64,000 nucleotides of DNA from Saccoglossus kowalevskii (lineage: Eukaryota; Hemichordata; Enteropneusta; Harrimaniidae), in assembly GCF_000003605.2 (NCBI RefSeq), contig NW_003108087.1, forward strand, positions 744,993 to 808,992. The letters are read 5' to 3'. Shown piece by piece: positions 1-14,700 of this stretch. How positions within the stretch are numbered: the stretch's first letter is position 1; the number at the start of each line of letters is the position of its first letter. A program made the position numbers and the translations under genes. The notes under the pieces are model-generated. The model did no database searches, was not told where the DNA came from, and saw only the letters and a list, made by a program, of their open reading frames with translations.

Positions 1-96
1 AACAGTGGCTTTATTATTCTATTACCAGTAATTAATCTTCTGATCGCCAAAATGAACGTTTATCGCCATTTACAGTTTTTTCAAATTGTTTTAATA

Positions 97-276
97 CTGT
101 AAAATCTGTATTAGAAACCGCGGCTTCTATTAAAATGGTACAATGTAATAGAGGGGATGAGGCTTCTATTAGAGCATCTACACATATGAGAAATGACGAA
201 TTTTTGGTTCTCAATTATTCAAAAAGAATGGGTGCGACTTCTATTAGGGATGCGGCTTCTAATACAGATTTTACGG
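97..276. mobile_element. 180-bp MITE with TA target duplication (copy 1)
   Basis: The left end CTGTAAAATCTGTATTAGAA is matched in reverse by the right end at about 254-276. Both flanks carry TA (95-96, 277-278), as expected for Tc1/mariner-type insertion. The interior repeats the phrase GGCTTCTATTA several times. A second copy lies at 33901-34078. It is non-coding, and the superfamily is inferred from the TA duplication only. Confidence 0.75.
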
Positions 277-554
277 TAATTGTAAGTAAATTGGAAATTA
301 TGTCAATTTGGTCTAAAAGTAACAAAGAAATTATTTAAAAAAATGAAAATGTCACACTAACATTTTCTTTGAAAAAATGATATTTATGTTTAAAGGGTTT
401 AGGGGATTAGAGTTAAGCATAATTTGCAACAGACCTCTTTTTCTAAATATTATTGTGTATTTATTTTGTAACAGTAACCTGCTCTATCTGGCGTTCATTC
501 GATTGTGAAAGCAGTCAGTCCATGTGCTATTATTATTCAGTGATCAGAAATCAA

Positions 555-638
555 CAATGAATTAGCAGAATATAATTAGCATAACAATAGACCAAACAAT
601 GAATTAGCAGAATATAATTAGCATAACAATAGACCAAA
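555..638. repeat. 42-bp tandem duplication
   Basis: Two essentially identical head-to-tail 42-bp units begin at 555 and 597. They read like a recent local duplication and have no coding meaning. Confidence 0.9.
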
Positions 639-1164
639 CAATGGTGAATCTTTGTGGTATTCATTACACCAATAGATTGGTTTTGATGCCAGATCTGTCC
701 CACTTTTTCAAAACCAAAGTATTTAAATATTTGTATCTTTTTGTAAAAAATTCAATTCAAGAATAGTCCATATTATTTACCAGTGTATTCTACATCATTT
801 ATCCTACACAATCTTGTATTATCAGGCTGACCTCTGACTGAGGTGTAATTGGATACATTACTGACCCTTGACCCCACAGCTGACAGGTGTCAACACATGG
901 CAATCATAACAAACCTGAACACAACTTATTTTTCATTTGCAATATAAACCAAATACATAAAGTGTAATAAGTCTAAATGTAGCTATTTTTTTATCAGGAA
1001 TTAAACCTAAATTTTAATATGGAATCTATGGATAAAATACTCCTACAACCATGTAATAATCCAAATATTGAATGAACAAGTAGTGACAATGCGAGGGAAT
1101 ACTCATTCCACAAACCACCAACTTTGCCTTAATATTGAAATATCATTCAAATACCAAAATAAGG

Positions 1165-1263
1165 AAAATCAGAATTTGCACATTTCAATAAGAAAATCAG
1201 AATTTGCACATTTCAATAAGAAAATGAAATTTGCACATTTCAATAAGAAAATGAAATTTGCAA
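1165..1263. repeat. Short tandem repeat, ~29-bp unit
   Basis: About four copies of a unit containing TTTGCACATTTCAATAAGAA, with small differences. Confidence 0.85.
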
Positions 1264-2582
1264 AAACAGCAAATTTGTTGGAACGTGACATAAGTTATCA
1301 AATTTTACTTTCAAGATTTTAAAAGTAATGACAATAAGTTTATTCACCATAATTTTTGTAACATTTTGCACATTTTTATTCATTTTTTGGTTATTTCTTA
1401 TTTCATTTTGGACCTAACTAATAGTCCAGTATGTGTGCACGTTGTTATGTATAATGTGCTATTCAAATCACGCACAAATGAATTGCTCACAGACAGATCT
1501 TTGGAAATAAAAAACAAAATGGCCACCAGTCAGTCATTAGGATAGCCAAAAAAATTAAGGTAGAATCTTAAGCTATTGTTACGTCATTAATGGAGCCTTA
1601 CGTGATAGCGGTACTCCCATCATGCATTTCACTTCATATTTTAAAAGCAACATGTTGACATTAGTAGTACTGTTATATAAACATTCTTTTGTTTCTCTCT
1701 ATTGTTCAAATAATTGAGATGCATCATGGGAGTAACGCAATGTACACATGGCGTCATTTAATAAAGTAGTGACAGTTCGATCTACGTATAATTTCTCAAT
1801 CTTTCATTCAAATCATCTACACACACAAGCTAACGCTGTTGTACTGTTGCCTTCTCTAATAGGTAACACTGCAAGGCTTTTTCAACTGCCTTGTTGACCC
1901 CTGCGACAGCATTTTTGAAAACACCTCACCGCTCATCTTTTAAAAGAGCACTTTAGGATGCAACTTAATTTTGATCGTGTACTTTTTTATCTAATATTAT
2001 CTATTCAGTTTATGGTAATTCAACTTAACGCATGTTTATTTGTCAGTAAGCGGCCGATAGTTGGTGTTGTTGAAAAGGAATAAATAATAAACATCATAAA
2101 ATCATTGCACTGCACGTTCGTTTAATTATAAACGAACACACAAAATGATCGGATATATACCGACAGTTTTCACAATATATTCATTAATTATAAAATTTAG
2201 GAGAACTAAATAAATAAAAACTATCTATCACTGCATCAAGTTCAAGTCTCTGATATATGTGTTGTAAATTTTCATACCATTCTTGTACCTATCGTTGATT
2301 AACTCTAAGGATGATGAGTAATTAGACATAATTCTGATAATTATTATTTTCAGCATCAATCCAAGATGGCGCTCTGAATGCAGAAGATTTGTCATCATGC
2401 GAGTGTAAAAATACTCAAACCGGCACAACCAGCTGGGCGAGTCACCAAAAACATTAAGAGGTCACACAGCCATGCTTTTAATGTAAATTACTTGCAAACA
2501 TCAGCTTAGGGGAAGTCAGAAGCTCACCTGTAGGGGACGGCTCGTATTAGAGAACAAACACAAACTAAAACAGTTCACTCAC

Positions 2583-2774
2583 CTCGATGTACGTTGCTAA
2601 AAGTGAGCAACTCATTTCTTGTTCAAGTATCTTTTTGGTGGCAACATTGCCATAGCAACATGCTATTAAAGCTGGGAATAGTATATTCATCAACCGAGGA
2701 TCGCTAAAATACTGGAACGGTAAACTGCACAGCTGTTGGAGTAGAGTCGGTGTGTTTCCGAGCTGAACGATAAG
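2583..2774 (-). CDS. SCAPER: SCAPER exon 26 (last exon placed)
   Basis: Residues 1335-1398, phase 0 in and out. Acceptor CAG|CTTATC, donor GAG|GTGAGT. It encodes LIVQLGNTPTLLQQLC, PFQYFSDPRLMNILFPALIA and LEQEMSCSLLATYIE, closely matching the human segment around PFQYFSDPRL. Reading past the donor adds VSELF and then a stop, so retention of this intron would truncate the protein here. A strong donor argues that coding continues downstream. Confidence 0.95.
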
Positions 2775-5700
2775 CTGAAACAGAACGAGAGAAAGTGAGG
2801 ACACACCATGACAATTAATGCACCAATAACGTTATTTAATTCAAGGAATATTACCATTTCCTTATTTCATCCTTTTTAAAAAAAAAAGTTAACAAATATT
2901 TAAAGTTTTGATCAGAACATCTAACACAATCTGACCATTTGGTCCCAAAATAAAGATTGAATTTTGAGAAAAATAATGAATAATAGAAAAAATATTTGCA
3001 CTGAAATGTTTTGTTTTTTTAATAAATAGATGAACATGTGTGGTGTTGCTCGCAGACATGAAAATTGTGCCGTAAACTATGATAGGTGGAAACCAAAGTA
3101 CAATCCTCACACCTTTTTTATTCTGAAGTGGTATATATTCAACATATGACAGTGATCATGGCATGCTGTATTTGATATGAGCAACATGTGAAGTACACAA
3201 AAACAAAACAAAAAAAAAACTTGCTAGGTGATGGCAAACAGACCACAAAGAAAGTGAGAAAATCAAGTTTTAAATAGCGTGTTATACTATACTATAAAGT
3301 AATAATGCAAAAGTGTCATGCGTCATTGTCAATTTCTGTTTAGTGAATCCGAGGGTACACATAGGGTTAGGGTTCAGAGCTCTAGACATGGATAATTTCT
3401 TTGTGGTGATCAGAGGGTAGAAAAAGACATGGATTCAGAGCTTTACACATGGTTAATTTCTGTTTAGTGATCACAGGCTATACCGCTACATAGGCCTGGG
3501 TACAAGGCTTACACATTGTTAATTTCTGTGTGGTCAACAGAGAGTGAATATATGCATGGGTTCAAAGCTCTACACATGGTTAATTTCAACAGCAGGCATG
3601 GGCATGGGCATGGGTTCAGAGGTCTAAGCATTGTAAATTTTTGTGTGGTGATCACATGGTAGACATACATGTAGTCATGGCCACTCTATACATGGTTATT
3701 TCAGTGTTGTGACTAGAGACATACATGGGATGCATGGGATGCAAAAAATTGGGATTGCTAAATTTCTACTGAACATTCATCAACACAATGACTGGATGTT
3801 GTATTCAAACAAACAGACGGACACACAGGAATAATGTTCTGGTAAGTATCACAAAAGCAACGTCGTTAGAGAGACCATATTTAGCCTGTAATTAGCCGTA
3901 TTGTGTAATCATTAAGTAGAAAACTGACTGGTTCAAACATAGCCCACAGCAAAACTAATTTGTTATCTGTTTGTTTGCAGCTTGCTTGAAATAATCGCTA
4001 AACCAGGCTCCTTTGTTGAGTGTTACAACACACTTTGCAAGAATAACAAGAGTTTCCAATTATTGACGTTATTCCGAATGGGCAGGTCTCAATGACACAC
4101 TATTGAAATGGAGCGTCCCTTAATTAACACCCTATTGTTGGAAAGTCGAGTGCCTTCAGATACTAAATTTTCGCTTCCTTACTAGACAGAGAATGAACGA
4201 GAAAAATAGGATTACAAACAAGTATGATCTAAAGGGTCTTTCTTTTTGTTTCAATTCTCAAAACAAATCTTAAACTTTTGACCATTTCCTATAATGACAA
4301 TCAAGTGTCTCAGGATCACTACCAATTTTTTGCGAAAAAAATCACGCTTATGTAATAGGCTTAATTTATTCGTTCAAATTCAAAGTGATACTGTTATAGA
4401 GACCCCAGCAAAATGTTCACTGCTACGAATTTTTGCGAATTTTCCTAATTAATCCTGGAAATTTGTCTTTTGTAAAAATCGGCTTACACTATTCTCTAAT
4501 TTAAATCCTAGCAAAAACAATCATTTCATCAGCAATAAACAAAACAAAACTGAAGAAAAAGCAGAAAAAATTCAGTGAACTTTGGATGCGAAAAAAAAAA
4601 AAAAAAAGGTGACGTGTATCCATTAGTCAGAAGACATTAACCTAGGGAAGGTAAGCCTTATAACATATAAAGGTCATCTTAGGTCACGGACTCAGCATCT
4701 GTATGACTGTCAATTGTCATTTTTACTATCACTCTGCCATCCATATTTTCGTTTCTATTTCCCACCTTTTCCTGTAATTATTATTCATCTGTTCTTTCAA
4801 GCGTACTGAATTTTTTTATAATGGTGTCAAATATTTTTTTTCCCTCCCATTCACAATTCCGCTTGAAATAAAGTTCAACTTAACCTCGCTTGTAAGTATT
4901 CTCGGCGTGGTACATCCGCCAATCCGTACAAAATGAATTTCAAATCAATATAGAAATGATGCTAATTTGATAAGGCAATTGAAAAATATTGAAATCTTGT
5001 CTCGATGATAAAGTATTTGTGATCCACACAAAATATTCACAGAACCTCATAATGCAGTTACACGTACATGGACATTTAAAGTTCAAACAGCAAGGCGAGT
5101 CAAAATTTGCCTTTTTTATGACTATTATTTCCACACTGCATCAGTTTATCAGTTTACTAGTATCTTCAAATTACATTTACGATGACACATATCATAGAAT
5201 AAGAACAATTTATACTTGATGTCAATATTCAAGCTAAAAAACTCAACTTGGTTATAGAAGAACAATAAAGTAGACATTTTAACAAGGCTACTTTGTAATA
5301 GACATACGTGTATGCTACCCACTACGTGTACAGAGCACATTTTGGCAATCTGAAAACCTTTCATATTCGATAGATTTAACGTATTATTGTTTTTTCTCAT
5401 GATACATAAAATTAGTGGGAATGTATCTTTCGCGAAAAGTGATCACTGCTTAAATTAATATTCTACTATATAGTTTCAGGAAATGATCCATATTTGCTAA
5501 AATAAAATGCATTTATTGTTTTACAGTATAAAACACAGCATTGTCATGTTATAAGACGAAAATAAAAAAATATGCAGACTAAAAAACAAAAAAACTATAA
5601 TTATCTAATTAACTATCCGATCTCCTACTAGGATTGTTTGTTATAATTAATGCTGGTTCATTTAATCAATCACTCCTTGTCAGCCATACTGTTTGACAGC

Positions 5701-8700
5701 TTAACGGATCTGCCATATTTTGTGCATTATAAACACATGCCCCTTAATAATGTACTACTGGGGTAATATTGTTTGTGTACAGTGTACGTACTACCTTGGA
5801 GTTAAAAAAAGAGCTCCATTGTAGTACAGAGCAATACCTTTCATTTTTTTTACACTGCATATTTTTGATGAATTACCAGTAAATGTGGCTCCTAAGTGCA
5901 GATCCCACCAGGGTTGAACACCGACCAGGGTTGAACACCGAAAAAAGGTCGACCCCCATACCCTGGGTGAGTGTGTTACATACTCCAAGGAAAGGCCAAA
6001 CCACTAAACGAGATTCATTCACTAATGGATGTGACTATTGTGGAATTCTAAGGTCTGCAGGTACTTGTGTTCCACCAGCCCAGTTGATGCCAGGATAGAA
6101 CATTAAATTACCACAAAGCCACTACGACTGGAAGATTGTAACACAGTATTGTCCCGAACACGGAAGATTAACGCTAAATGCACACTTGGAAATATAGCCA
6201 TAAAAGAGACAACAGTGACGAACATTCAATGTCTGTAACTGTCGGCAGGCACAAAATATTTATTCAAATAAATAAAGACAAAAATAACATTTTTAATAAA
6301 TTTAAATTTTGTGTTCAAAAACAAGGATGGTATCACAAATATGAATTGTTTGATCCATGAAAGTATGATTGCATGCATGATGAACAGGTTCCATTAAACA
6401 CATGGTGAAACAAGCAACAGAGGTTCCCTAGAAAGTAGTACTCAACATGCAACTTAAAAACAAAACTTTGCAGCACTTTAAATCCTATCTGAAACTTATG
6501 GTACTAATTTACATGGTGGACGTCATAGTAACAACACAAGGTTTGTTTTGTCTCACATGCCAAGTGCAAGAGGAATTAATGATAAAATAATTATGGTTCA
6601 ATTTTCAAAATTATGAAAAATTAAAAAAAAAAAATGTGTGATTTATCTTATACATGTATAATTTATCTCATGAATTTGTATCCAATTTGAAACATGTTTT
6701 TTACAAATGAACAAAACAAAATATGGTAAAGAATATTCTTTTTTGAAACACAAAAAGATTACAATAAATGCTTTTAAATGATGATAAACGATGATCTTAT
6801 TGAGAAAGCAATATGCTGCCACATATTGCACACAAATGAATTAAAATATGACTTTTTGACACTATAATTAATCACACCCTGAGCATATCGCAATAAAAGA
6901 AGACAAAAGTAAAAGGGAATTAATACCATCCATTAACACTTCAACGTATTAAAAATTTATTTTGCTTTCTCTTGTACCTATCTTCTTTTGGATCACAAAA
7001 CAGCATCATTATTCAAGTCTTTTCATTCACAATGATTACCCCAGTGCATCTGTTTTTGACATTCATTGTAGTTGAGTAGTTCTTATTTTTACAACTTTAC
7101 TCAAATAACACTTGCATACCATTGATTAAATTTTAATTTTCTCTTCAGTTAAAAAGTTGATCATATTGAGCATAATCACTGCTTTGTTTACGTATTAACA
7201 AACCCTGTGAGGAAAGACACAAGCACGCTTGCACACTTTTTATAACTAACATGTGAGGTTTTTTCTCTGTCTTTAATTTAATAGATAGCAGCCACTAATC
7301 AAACAAGATAGTAGCCACTAATCAAACAAGATAGCAGCCACTAATCAAACAAGATAGTAGCCACTAATCAAACAAGATAGCAGCCACTAATCCAACAAGA
7401 TAGTAGCCACTAATCAAACAAGATAGTAGCCACTAATCAAACAAGATAGTAGCCACTAATCAAACAAGATAGTAGTCACTGGTCAGACAAGATAGTAGCC
7501 ACTAATCAAACAAGATAGTAGCCACTAATCAAACAAGATAGTAGTCACTAATCAGAAAGATAGTAGCCACTAATCAAACAAGATAGTAGCCACTAATCAG
7601 AAAGATAGTAGCCACTAATCAAACAAGATAGTAGCCACTAATCAAACAAGATAGTAGCCACTAATCAAACAAGATAGCAGCCACTAATCCAACAAGATAG
7701 TAGCCACTAATCCAACAAGATAGTAGCCACTAATCAGACAAGATAGTAGCAACTAATCAAACAAGATAGTAGCCACTAATCAAACAAGATAGTAGTCACT
7801 AATCAGAAAGATAGTAGCCACTAATCAAACAAGATAGTAGCCACTAATCAGAAAGATAGTAGCCACTAATCAAACAAGATAGTAGCCACTAATCAAACAA
7901 GATAGTAGCCACTAATCAAACAAGATAGTAGCCACTAATCAAACAAGATAGTAGCCACTAATCCAACAAGATAGTAGCCACTAATCAGACAAGATAGTAG
8001 CCACTAATCAAACAAGATAGTAGCCACTAATCAGACAAGATAGTAGCCACTAATCAAACAAGATAGTAGCCACTGGTCAGACAAGATAGTAGCCACTGGC
8101 GAGACAAGATAGTAGCCACTAATCAAACAAGATAGTAGCCACTAATCAAACAAGATAGTAGTCACTAATCAAACAAGATAGTAGCCACTGGTCAGACAAG
8201 ATAGTAGCCACTGGCGAGACAAGATAGTAGCCACTAATCAAACAAGATAGTAGCCACTAATCAAACAAGATAGTAGCCACTAATCAAACAAGATAGTAGC
8301 CACTAATCAAACAAGATAGTAGTCACTGGTCAGACAAGATAGTAGTCACTGGTCAGACAAGATAGTAGCCACTGGTCGACAAGATAGTAGTCACTGGTCA
8401 GACAAGATAGTAGCCACTAATCAGACAAGATAGTAGCCACTAATCAGACAAGATAGTAGCCACTAATCAAACAAGATAGTAGCCACTAATCAAACAAGAT
8501 AGTAGCCACTAATCAAACAAGATAGTAGTCACTGGTCAGACAAGATAGTAGCCACTAATCAAACAAGATAGTAGCCACTAATCAAACAAGATACTAGTCA
8601 CTAATTAAACAAGATAGTAGTCGGTCAGACAACATAGTAGCCACTAATCAAACAAGATAGTAGCCACTGGTCAGACAAGATAGTAGCCACTAATCAAACA

Positions 8701-11700
8701 AGATAGTAGCCACTGGTCAGACAAGATATTAGCCACTGGTCAGACAAGATAGTAGCCACTAATCAAACAAGATAGTAGCCACTAATCAGACAAGATAGTA
8801 GCCACTAATCAGACAAGAGAGTAGCCACTGGTCAGACAACATAGTAGTCACTGGTCAGTCAACATAGTAGCCACTGGTCAGACAACATAGTAGTCACTGG
8901 TCAGTCAACATAGTAGCCACTGGTCAGACAACATAGTAGTCACTGGTCAGTCAACATAGTAGTCACTGGTCAGTCAAAATAGTAGCCACTGGTCAGACAA
9001 CATAGTAGTCACTGGTCAGTCAACATAGTAGCCACTGGCCAGACAACATAGTAGTCACTGGTCAGTCAACATAGTAGTCACTGGTCAGTCAACATAGTAG
9101 TCACTGGTCAGTCAACATAGTAGCCACTGGTCAGTCAACATAGTAGCCACTGGTCAGACAACATAGTAGTCACTGGTCAGTCAACATAGTAGCCACTGGT
9201 CAGACAACATAGTAACCACTAGTCAGACAACATAGTAGTCACTGGTCAGTCAACATAGTAGTCACTGGTCAGTCAACATAGTAGCCACTGGTCAGACAAC
9301 ATAGTAGTCACTGGTCAGTCAACATAGTAGCCACTGGCCAGACAACATAGTAGCCACTGGTCAGACAACATAGTAGCCACTGGTCAGACAACATAGTAGT
9401 CACTGGTCAGTCAACATAGTAGTCACTGGTCAGTCAACATAGTAGCCACTGGTCAGTCAACATAGTAGCCACTGGTCAGACAACATAGTAGTCACTGGTC
9501 AGTCAACATAGTAGCCACTGGTCAGACAACATAGTAACCACTAGTCAGACAACATAGTAGTCACTGGTCAGACTACAAAGTAGCCAATGGTCAGACTACA
9601 AAGTAGCCAATGGTCAGACTACAAAGTAGCCAATGGTCAAACAACATAGTAGCCAATGGTCAGTCAACAAGTAGCAAATGATCAAACAACCTAATAGCCA
9701 CTGGTCAGACAACATAGTAGCCAATGGTCAAACAACATAGTAGCCAATGGTCAGTCAACAAAGTAGCCAATGGTCAAACAACATAGTAGCCAGCGATCAG
9801 TCAACATAGTAGCCACTGGTCAGACAATATAGTAGGTCACTGGTCAGACAACATAGTAGCCAATGATCAGTCAACAAAGTAGCCAATGGTCAGTCAACAT
9901 AGTAGCCAATGGTCAGACAACATAGCAGCGAATGGTCAGTCAACATAGTAACCACTGGTCAGACAGCATAGTAGTCACTGGTCAGACAACATAGCAGTCA
10001 CTGGTCAAACAACATAGTAGTCACTGGTCAGACAATATAGTAGTCACTGGTCAGACAACATAGTAGCCAATGATCAGTCAACATAATAGCCAATGGTCAG
10101 TCAACATAGTAGCCAATGGTCAGTCAACATAGTAGCCAATGGTCAGTCAACATAGCCAATGGTCAGACAACATAGCAGCGAATGGTCAGTCAACATAGTA
10201 ACCACTGGTCAGGCAACACAGTAGCCACTGGTCAGACAACATAGTAGCCACTGGTCAGACAACATAGTAACCACTGGTCAGACAACATAGTAACCACTGG
10301 TCAGACAACATAGTAACCCCTGGTCAGACAACATAATATTCACTGGTCAGACTACAAAGTAGCCAATGGTCAGACAACATAGTAGCCAATGATCAGTCAA
10401 CATAGTAGCCAATGATCAGTCAACATAGTAGCCAATGGTCAGACAACATAGCAGCGAATGGTCAGTCAACATAGTAACCACTGGTCAGACAACATAGTAA
10501 CAACTGGTCAGGCAACACAGTAGCCACTGGTCAGACAACATAGTAACCACTGGTCAGACAACATAGTAGCCACTGGTCAGACAACATAGTAACCCCTGGT
10601 CAGACAACATAATATTCACTGGTCAGACTACAAAGTAGCCAATGGTCAGACAACATAGTAGCCAATGGTCAGTCAACAAAGTAGCCACTGGTCAAACAAC
10701 ATAATAGCCACTGGTCAGACAACATAGTAGCCAATAGTCAAACAACATAGTAGCCAATGGTCAGTCAACAAAGTAGCCAATGGTCAAACAACATAGTAGG
10801 CAATGGTCAGACAACATAGTAGCCAATGGTCAGTCAACATAGTAGCCACTGGTCAGTCAATGTAGTAGCCAATGGTCAGACAACATAGTAGCCAATGATC
10901 AGTCAACATAGTAGCCAATGGTCAGTCAACATAGTAGCCAATGGTCAGTCAACATAGTAGCCAATGGTCAGTCAACATAGTAGCCAATGGTCAGTCAACA
11001 TAGTAGCCAATGGTCAGTCAACATAGTTGCCAATGGTCAAACAACATAGTAGCCAATGGTCAGTCAACATAGTAGCCATTGGTTAGACAACATAGTAGCC
11101 ACTGGTCAGTCAACATAGTAGCCAATGGTCAGACAACAAAATAGCCTTTGGTCACTCAACAGAGTAGCTAGTGGTATATCTATGACATGATGTATAATGA
11201 ATATATAAAATCCAAACATAATCAGTCAAAGCATATCAGAGATATGGCTCAAGAACCTCATTCATTAAAACAAAATGACTGCCAGTCAGCCATTTTGAAT
11301 CCAAACACACAGAGGTCAATCCAAACGGGGACAAACAATGACTAAACACAGTTTTCATTTTTGATTGAAGATATTTTCAAAAGAATTGCAAAATATCATG
11401 ATATTAGAAGAAACCACAAACTGTGGTTACCCAAATTAACTACTTGAATTTATCAAAAGACAAGTTGTGTTAAGTTGTTAATTTCCATAGCAGTAAAATT
11501 TCATCAAGGGATTCACAGCAACATACTTAATATTATTCCCTGTAAATAGGGAATATCAATGGTGAGCAAACACACCTTTGAATTTCCCAAAATGTTGTTA
11601 TTTGAAAGTTTTTGAATTATGAACCCCAGTTGTACATGTATGCATTTTGACCAATATCCAATTCAAAATGGTCACCAAATTAGGATACCGATATAAGACT

Positions 11701-14700
11701 GTCATGAAATCAGTCATTGTTTTGCTTGATTTGCTCTTTTGCTAATACAAAGAATCTGCAGTGATTTACTTTTTTACCCCTATTCATCCTTAACAGAATT
11801 ACTCCTGTTTTTCATACAATGTGTTTGAATACTCAAAAAAAAGCCGGTGCTAGAAAGAATAGCTATTTTTAGCACCAGATTTCCAGGTGATCTTTTTCTA
11901 TAGACACAGTGACATGCGTTGCTACTTGCCGACTCGTCAACTGTCACAACTCACTCGTACATGCTGTCAGTTTGTCAGAAGCAACACACCTAACTCATCA
12001 TCGGGGGCACCGTCATATGATTAGGCAGTTCCAATTGACAAATGAAGACTCAAAGTTCAGGTTTCGTTTTTCATCAACCCTAATTCCCTAATTCTTTAAT
12101 CTCGTGATTAAAGAAAATGGAGACACTGTTTTGCAATTACAGTAAGGGGATTTAGTTAAAATAAAAAAAAAAGCTTAAAGGTTCAAAATATATTGCCAGC
12201 AATTTTACAGAGCAAATATGAAAACAAGTTCGTTTGAAGCTCTCATGGGGTGGGGAAAACTTCTGACCGGTGAAGATTGGGGTTTGGTAAATGATTTATC
12301 ACAGTTGATATTTTCAAGTCGCTTTTGCATAAAGTATACTCAACACATCCAACACTGTATATGCATATTTATCTAATGAAGCAACTCCTTAGATGTTAAC
12401 TGTAAACCGTGAATTTTCACCGCTAGATACGCTTGCCATTTGATAATTTAAGGGAGTTTGCGAAACCAAGCTTTTGGTAAAAGTCACTGTGACTGCTACA
12501 CAATACCGACTTAACAAAATTCTCAAAAATGTGTTTAAAAAAAGTGTTTCACAGTAATTAAAACGCCTTAGAACGTCAACATTTTCCCCCCAGATAAAAA
12601 AAAAATGGTGTTAGACATGATTGGACATGACTGGACATGACAGATGGAAAAAAGCACACAAAAACATTCTGAATAACAGACTAGTTCTAAATATGTAGCA
12701 GGAAATTCTGCTACTTTTATTTCAAAAAAACAAATAAAAAAACATCCATTCGTCATAAAAGCTTTTAAAAGAGACATATGTATTATCAAATAGCAGCTAT
12801 GCAAAACGTCTGTCTCACTTAGCCAGATACATTTTTTTATTTATGCTGAACATCTTTTTAATTTTTTGAGCAGAAACGCTGGTTAAAGTGACACATATTA
12901 GACTTCTGTGTGAACTGAACTCTCACTTATGAAAAAATCCTGATCCAGTCTGTTCAGTCACACCTGACATTTTACAGTTGGCATGAATCTAAGAAAAAAA
13001 GGGTAATTAATTATTTATGCAAATAACCTAATTAATATGCGAGAGACAACTGCTGAATCATAACTATGCAGACTGAGTCATAGTTGTAACAACCTTTTTG
13101 AAGCACATTTTATCATGATACAGTAGTTTGTTTTGATTTCATTTCATCAAAAATACTCCCACGGCTACCGGGTGCACAACAGCAAATCTGGCACGCAGAT
13201 ACACAAACCATTGAGAACTAAATACACATGTACATTTTGATTCAATTGTATCGGTAAGAAAACAAGAACCCAGACAGGAAATGAGCATTTCAATTTATAT
13301 GACAGTATTGATCTTTTTTGTGTTTATAATTAAAACCGATAGTGATCGAGAATATTGATCAAAGAATTGAATGCCTAATTTCATTATTGCTTTGTTTTCT
13401 TGAGTTTTTGGCACGTGATGAAATCAACAAGTACCCACAAAATCAATGACTAGAAGGAATTAGCCGAAAGAAAAAAAAAGTTGTTGAAATATTTTTTGTA
13501 CGATACTAAAAATGAATAGAAATATAAAAAAAAAACAAAAAAACAATGAATTAGGTGAGACATAATTAAAAAAAAATTTTTTACTTCTTGTCACTATGAA
13601 TTTTCACAAGGTGATGTTTTAAAAGCATTAATAAGGACGAAATTAATTTCATGAAATTAAGTGAAATTTTCAAAATAAGAAAACCGTTTATAAATCGTTT
13701 ATCCCGGACTCACGTGAAATAAAAGTTTCCAGTATATCAGGATCATTTTACATTACACACAATAAAGCTTAAACTTTTGATATTTTATCTCGCAATAATA
13801 CTCTGTTTGTGATATCCTCAGATATACCTTTTTCTCTGCTTAAATGACATGAAAATAAAGACTTTATCTGATTTTGGTCATAAAAACATATTGAGTTGCA
13901 TGCATTGTTCTCTTTTGGTAGAAACAAAGATGGCACCTAAGGGTTACAGCTCTGCATCGAATATGGTGTATGTGTCATCACATACTAGACAAACTCATAC
14001 AATGACAGGTTACTATATGGGAGTCAGCTACCCTCCAGGGAATGGAATCAAATTTCAAAAAAATTAAAAAATCATTCGATTTTGTAAAAACAAAGTTACC
14101 CTATCATCTTTCTAAACAATTTTTTTTTTTTGAAATAGCTCAGGACAAGAAACAAACCTTTTATTTTTTCAGCCTAATATAGTTGATAATTTTGAAATAT
14201 TGACAGTTGATAGCGATGTGTGAATTGTAAATATAGCTGACCAATCAGTGCTAAAATTATCCATGCTAATTACTTGGTGGACATATTGGTGTGTATAACA
14301 GTGTATTAAATCATGTAAACTTATTCCCTGCTCTTTACTGTGCATCTTACCAAGACTTAGCATAAATATTAGACACTAACTGGAACATATGACATCCGAA
14401 AACCTATAGAATTACAGAAATTGAACACAGAAAAGAAATAATAAATAACAATAGGAAGGAAAAGAGCCACCAGATGTTTGACCCCCTCTGCCACCCGAAC
14501 TCAGACGTAGATCACAAAAAATTCTGGCATGTACAGCTTGCAGGCAATTTGCTGCGGGCCGACTGTAGTCTTTTGTTCACAGAAAAAAACATCTATGAAA
14601 GAATGAGTGAAACGATTCCATATTTTGACATATGGTGTCAGCACTACGCAAGTAACCCATGTCAATTCCCGATTTCAAAAAAAATGAAATTCTTTTTCAA

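Larger units (their letters stand above)
1..2582. other. Non-coding 3' part of SCAPER, intron or downstream region
   Basis: I find no exon resembling the family's C-terminal ~50 residues (human ends with a motif like ANRFPQQAWEEARQFF). The stretch holds an inverted-repeat element (97-276), a 42-bp tandem duplication (555-638) and a 29-bp tandem repeat (about 1165-1263). The rest is AT-rich with nothing recognisable. Confidence 0.6.

Noticed and set aside
3362-3376. Telomere-like TTAGGG doublet
   Set aside because: Two copies only, inside a degenerate ~65-bp array; not an interstitial telomere tract.
5791-6098. Short open frames on both strands near 5.9 kb, one with a CDYCG phrase
   Set aside because: No splice or domain support; likely an old dispersed repeat.
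7283-11173. CRISPR-like appearance of regularly repeated units
   Set aside because: Units are directly abutting without unique spacers, and the context is a spliced animal gene.
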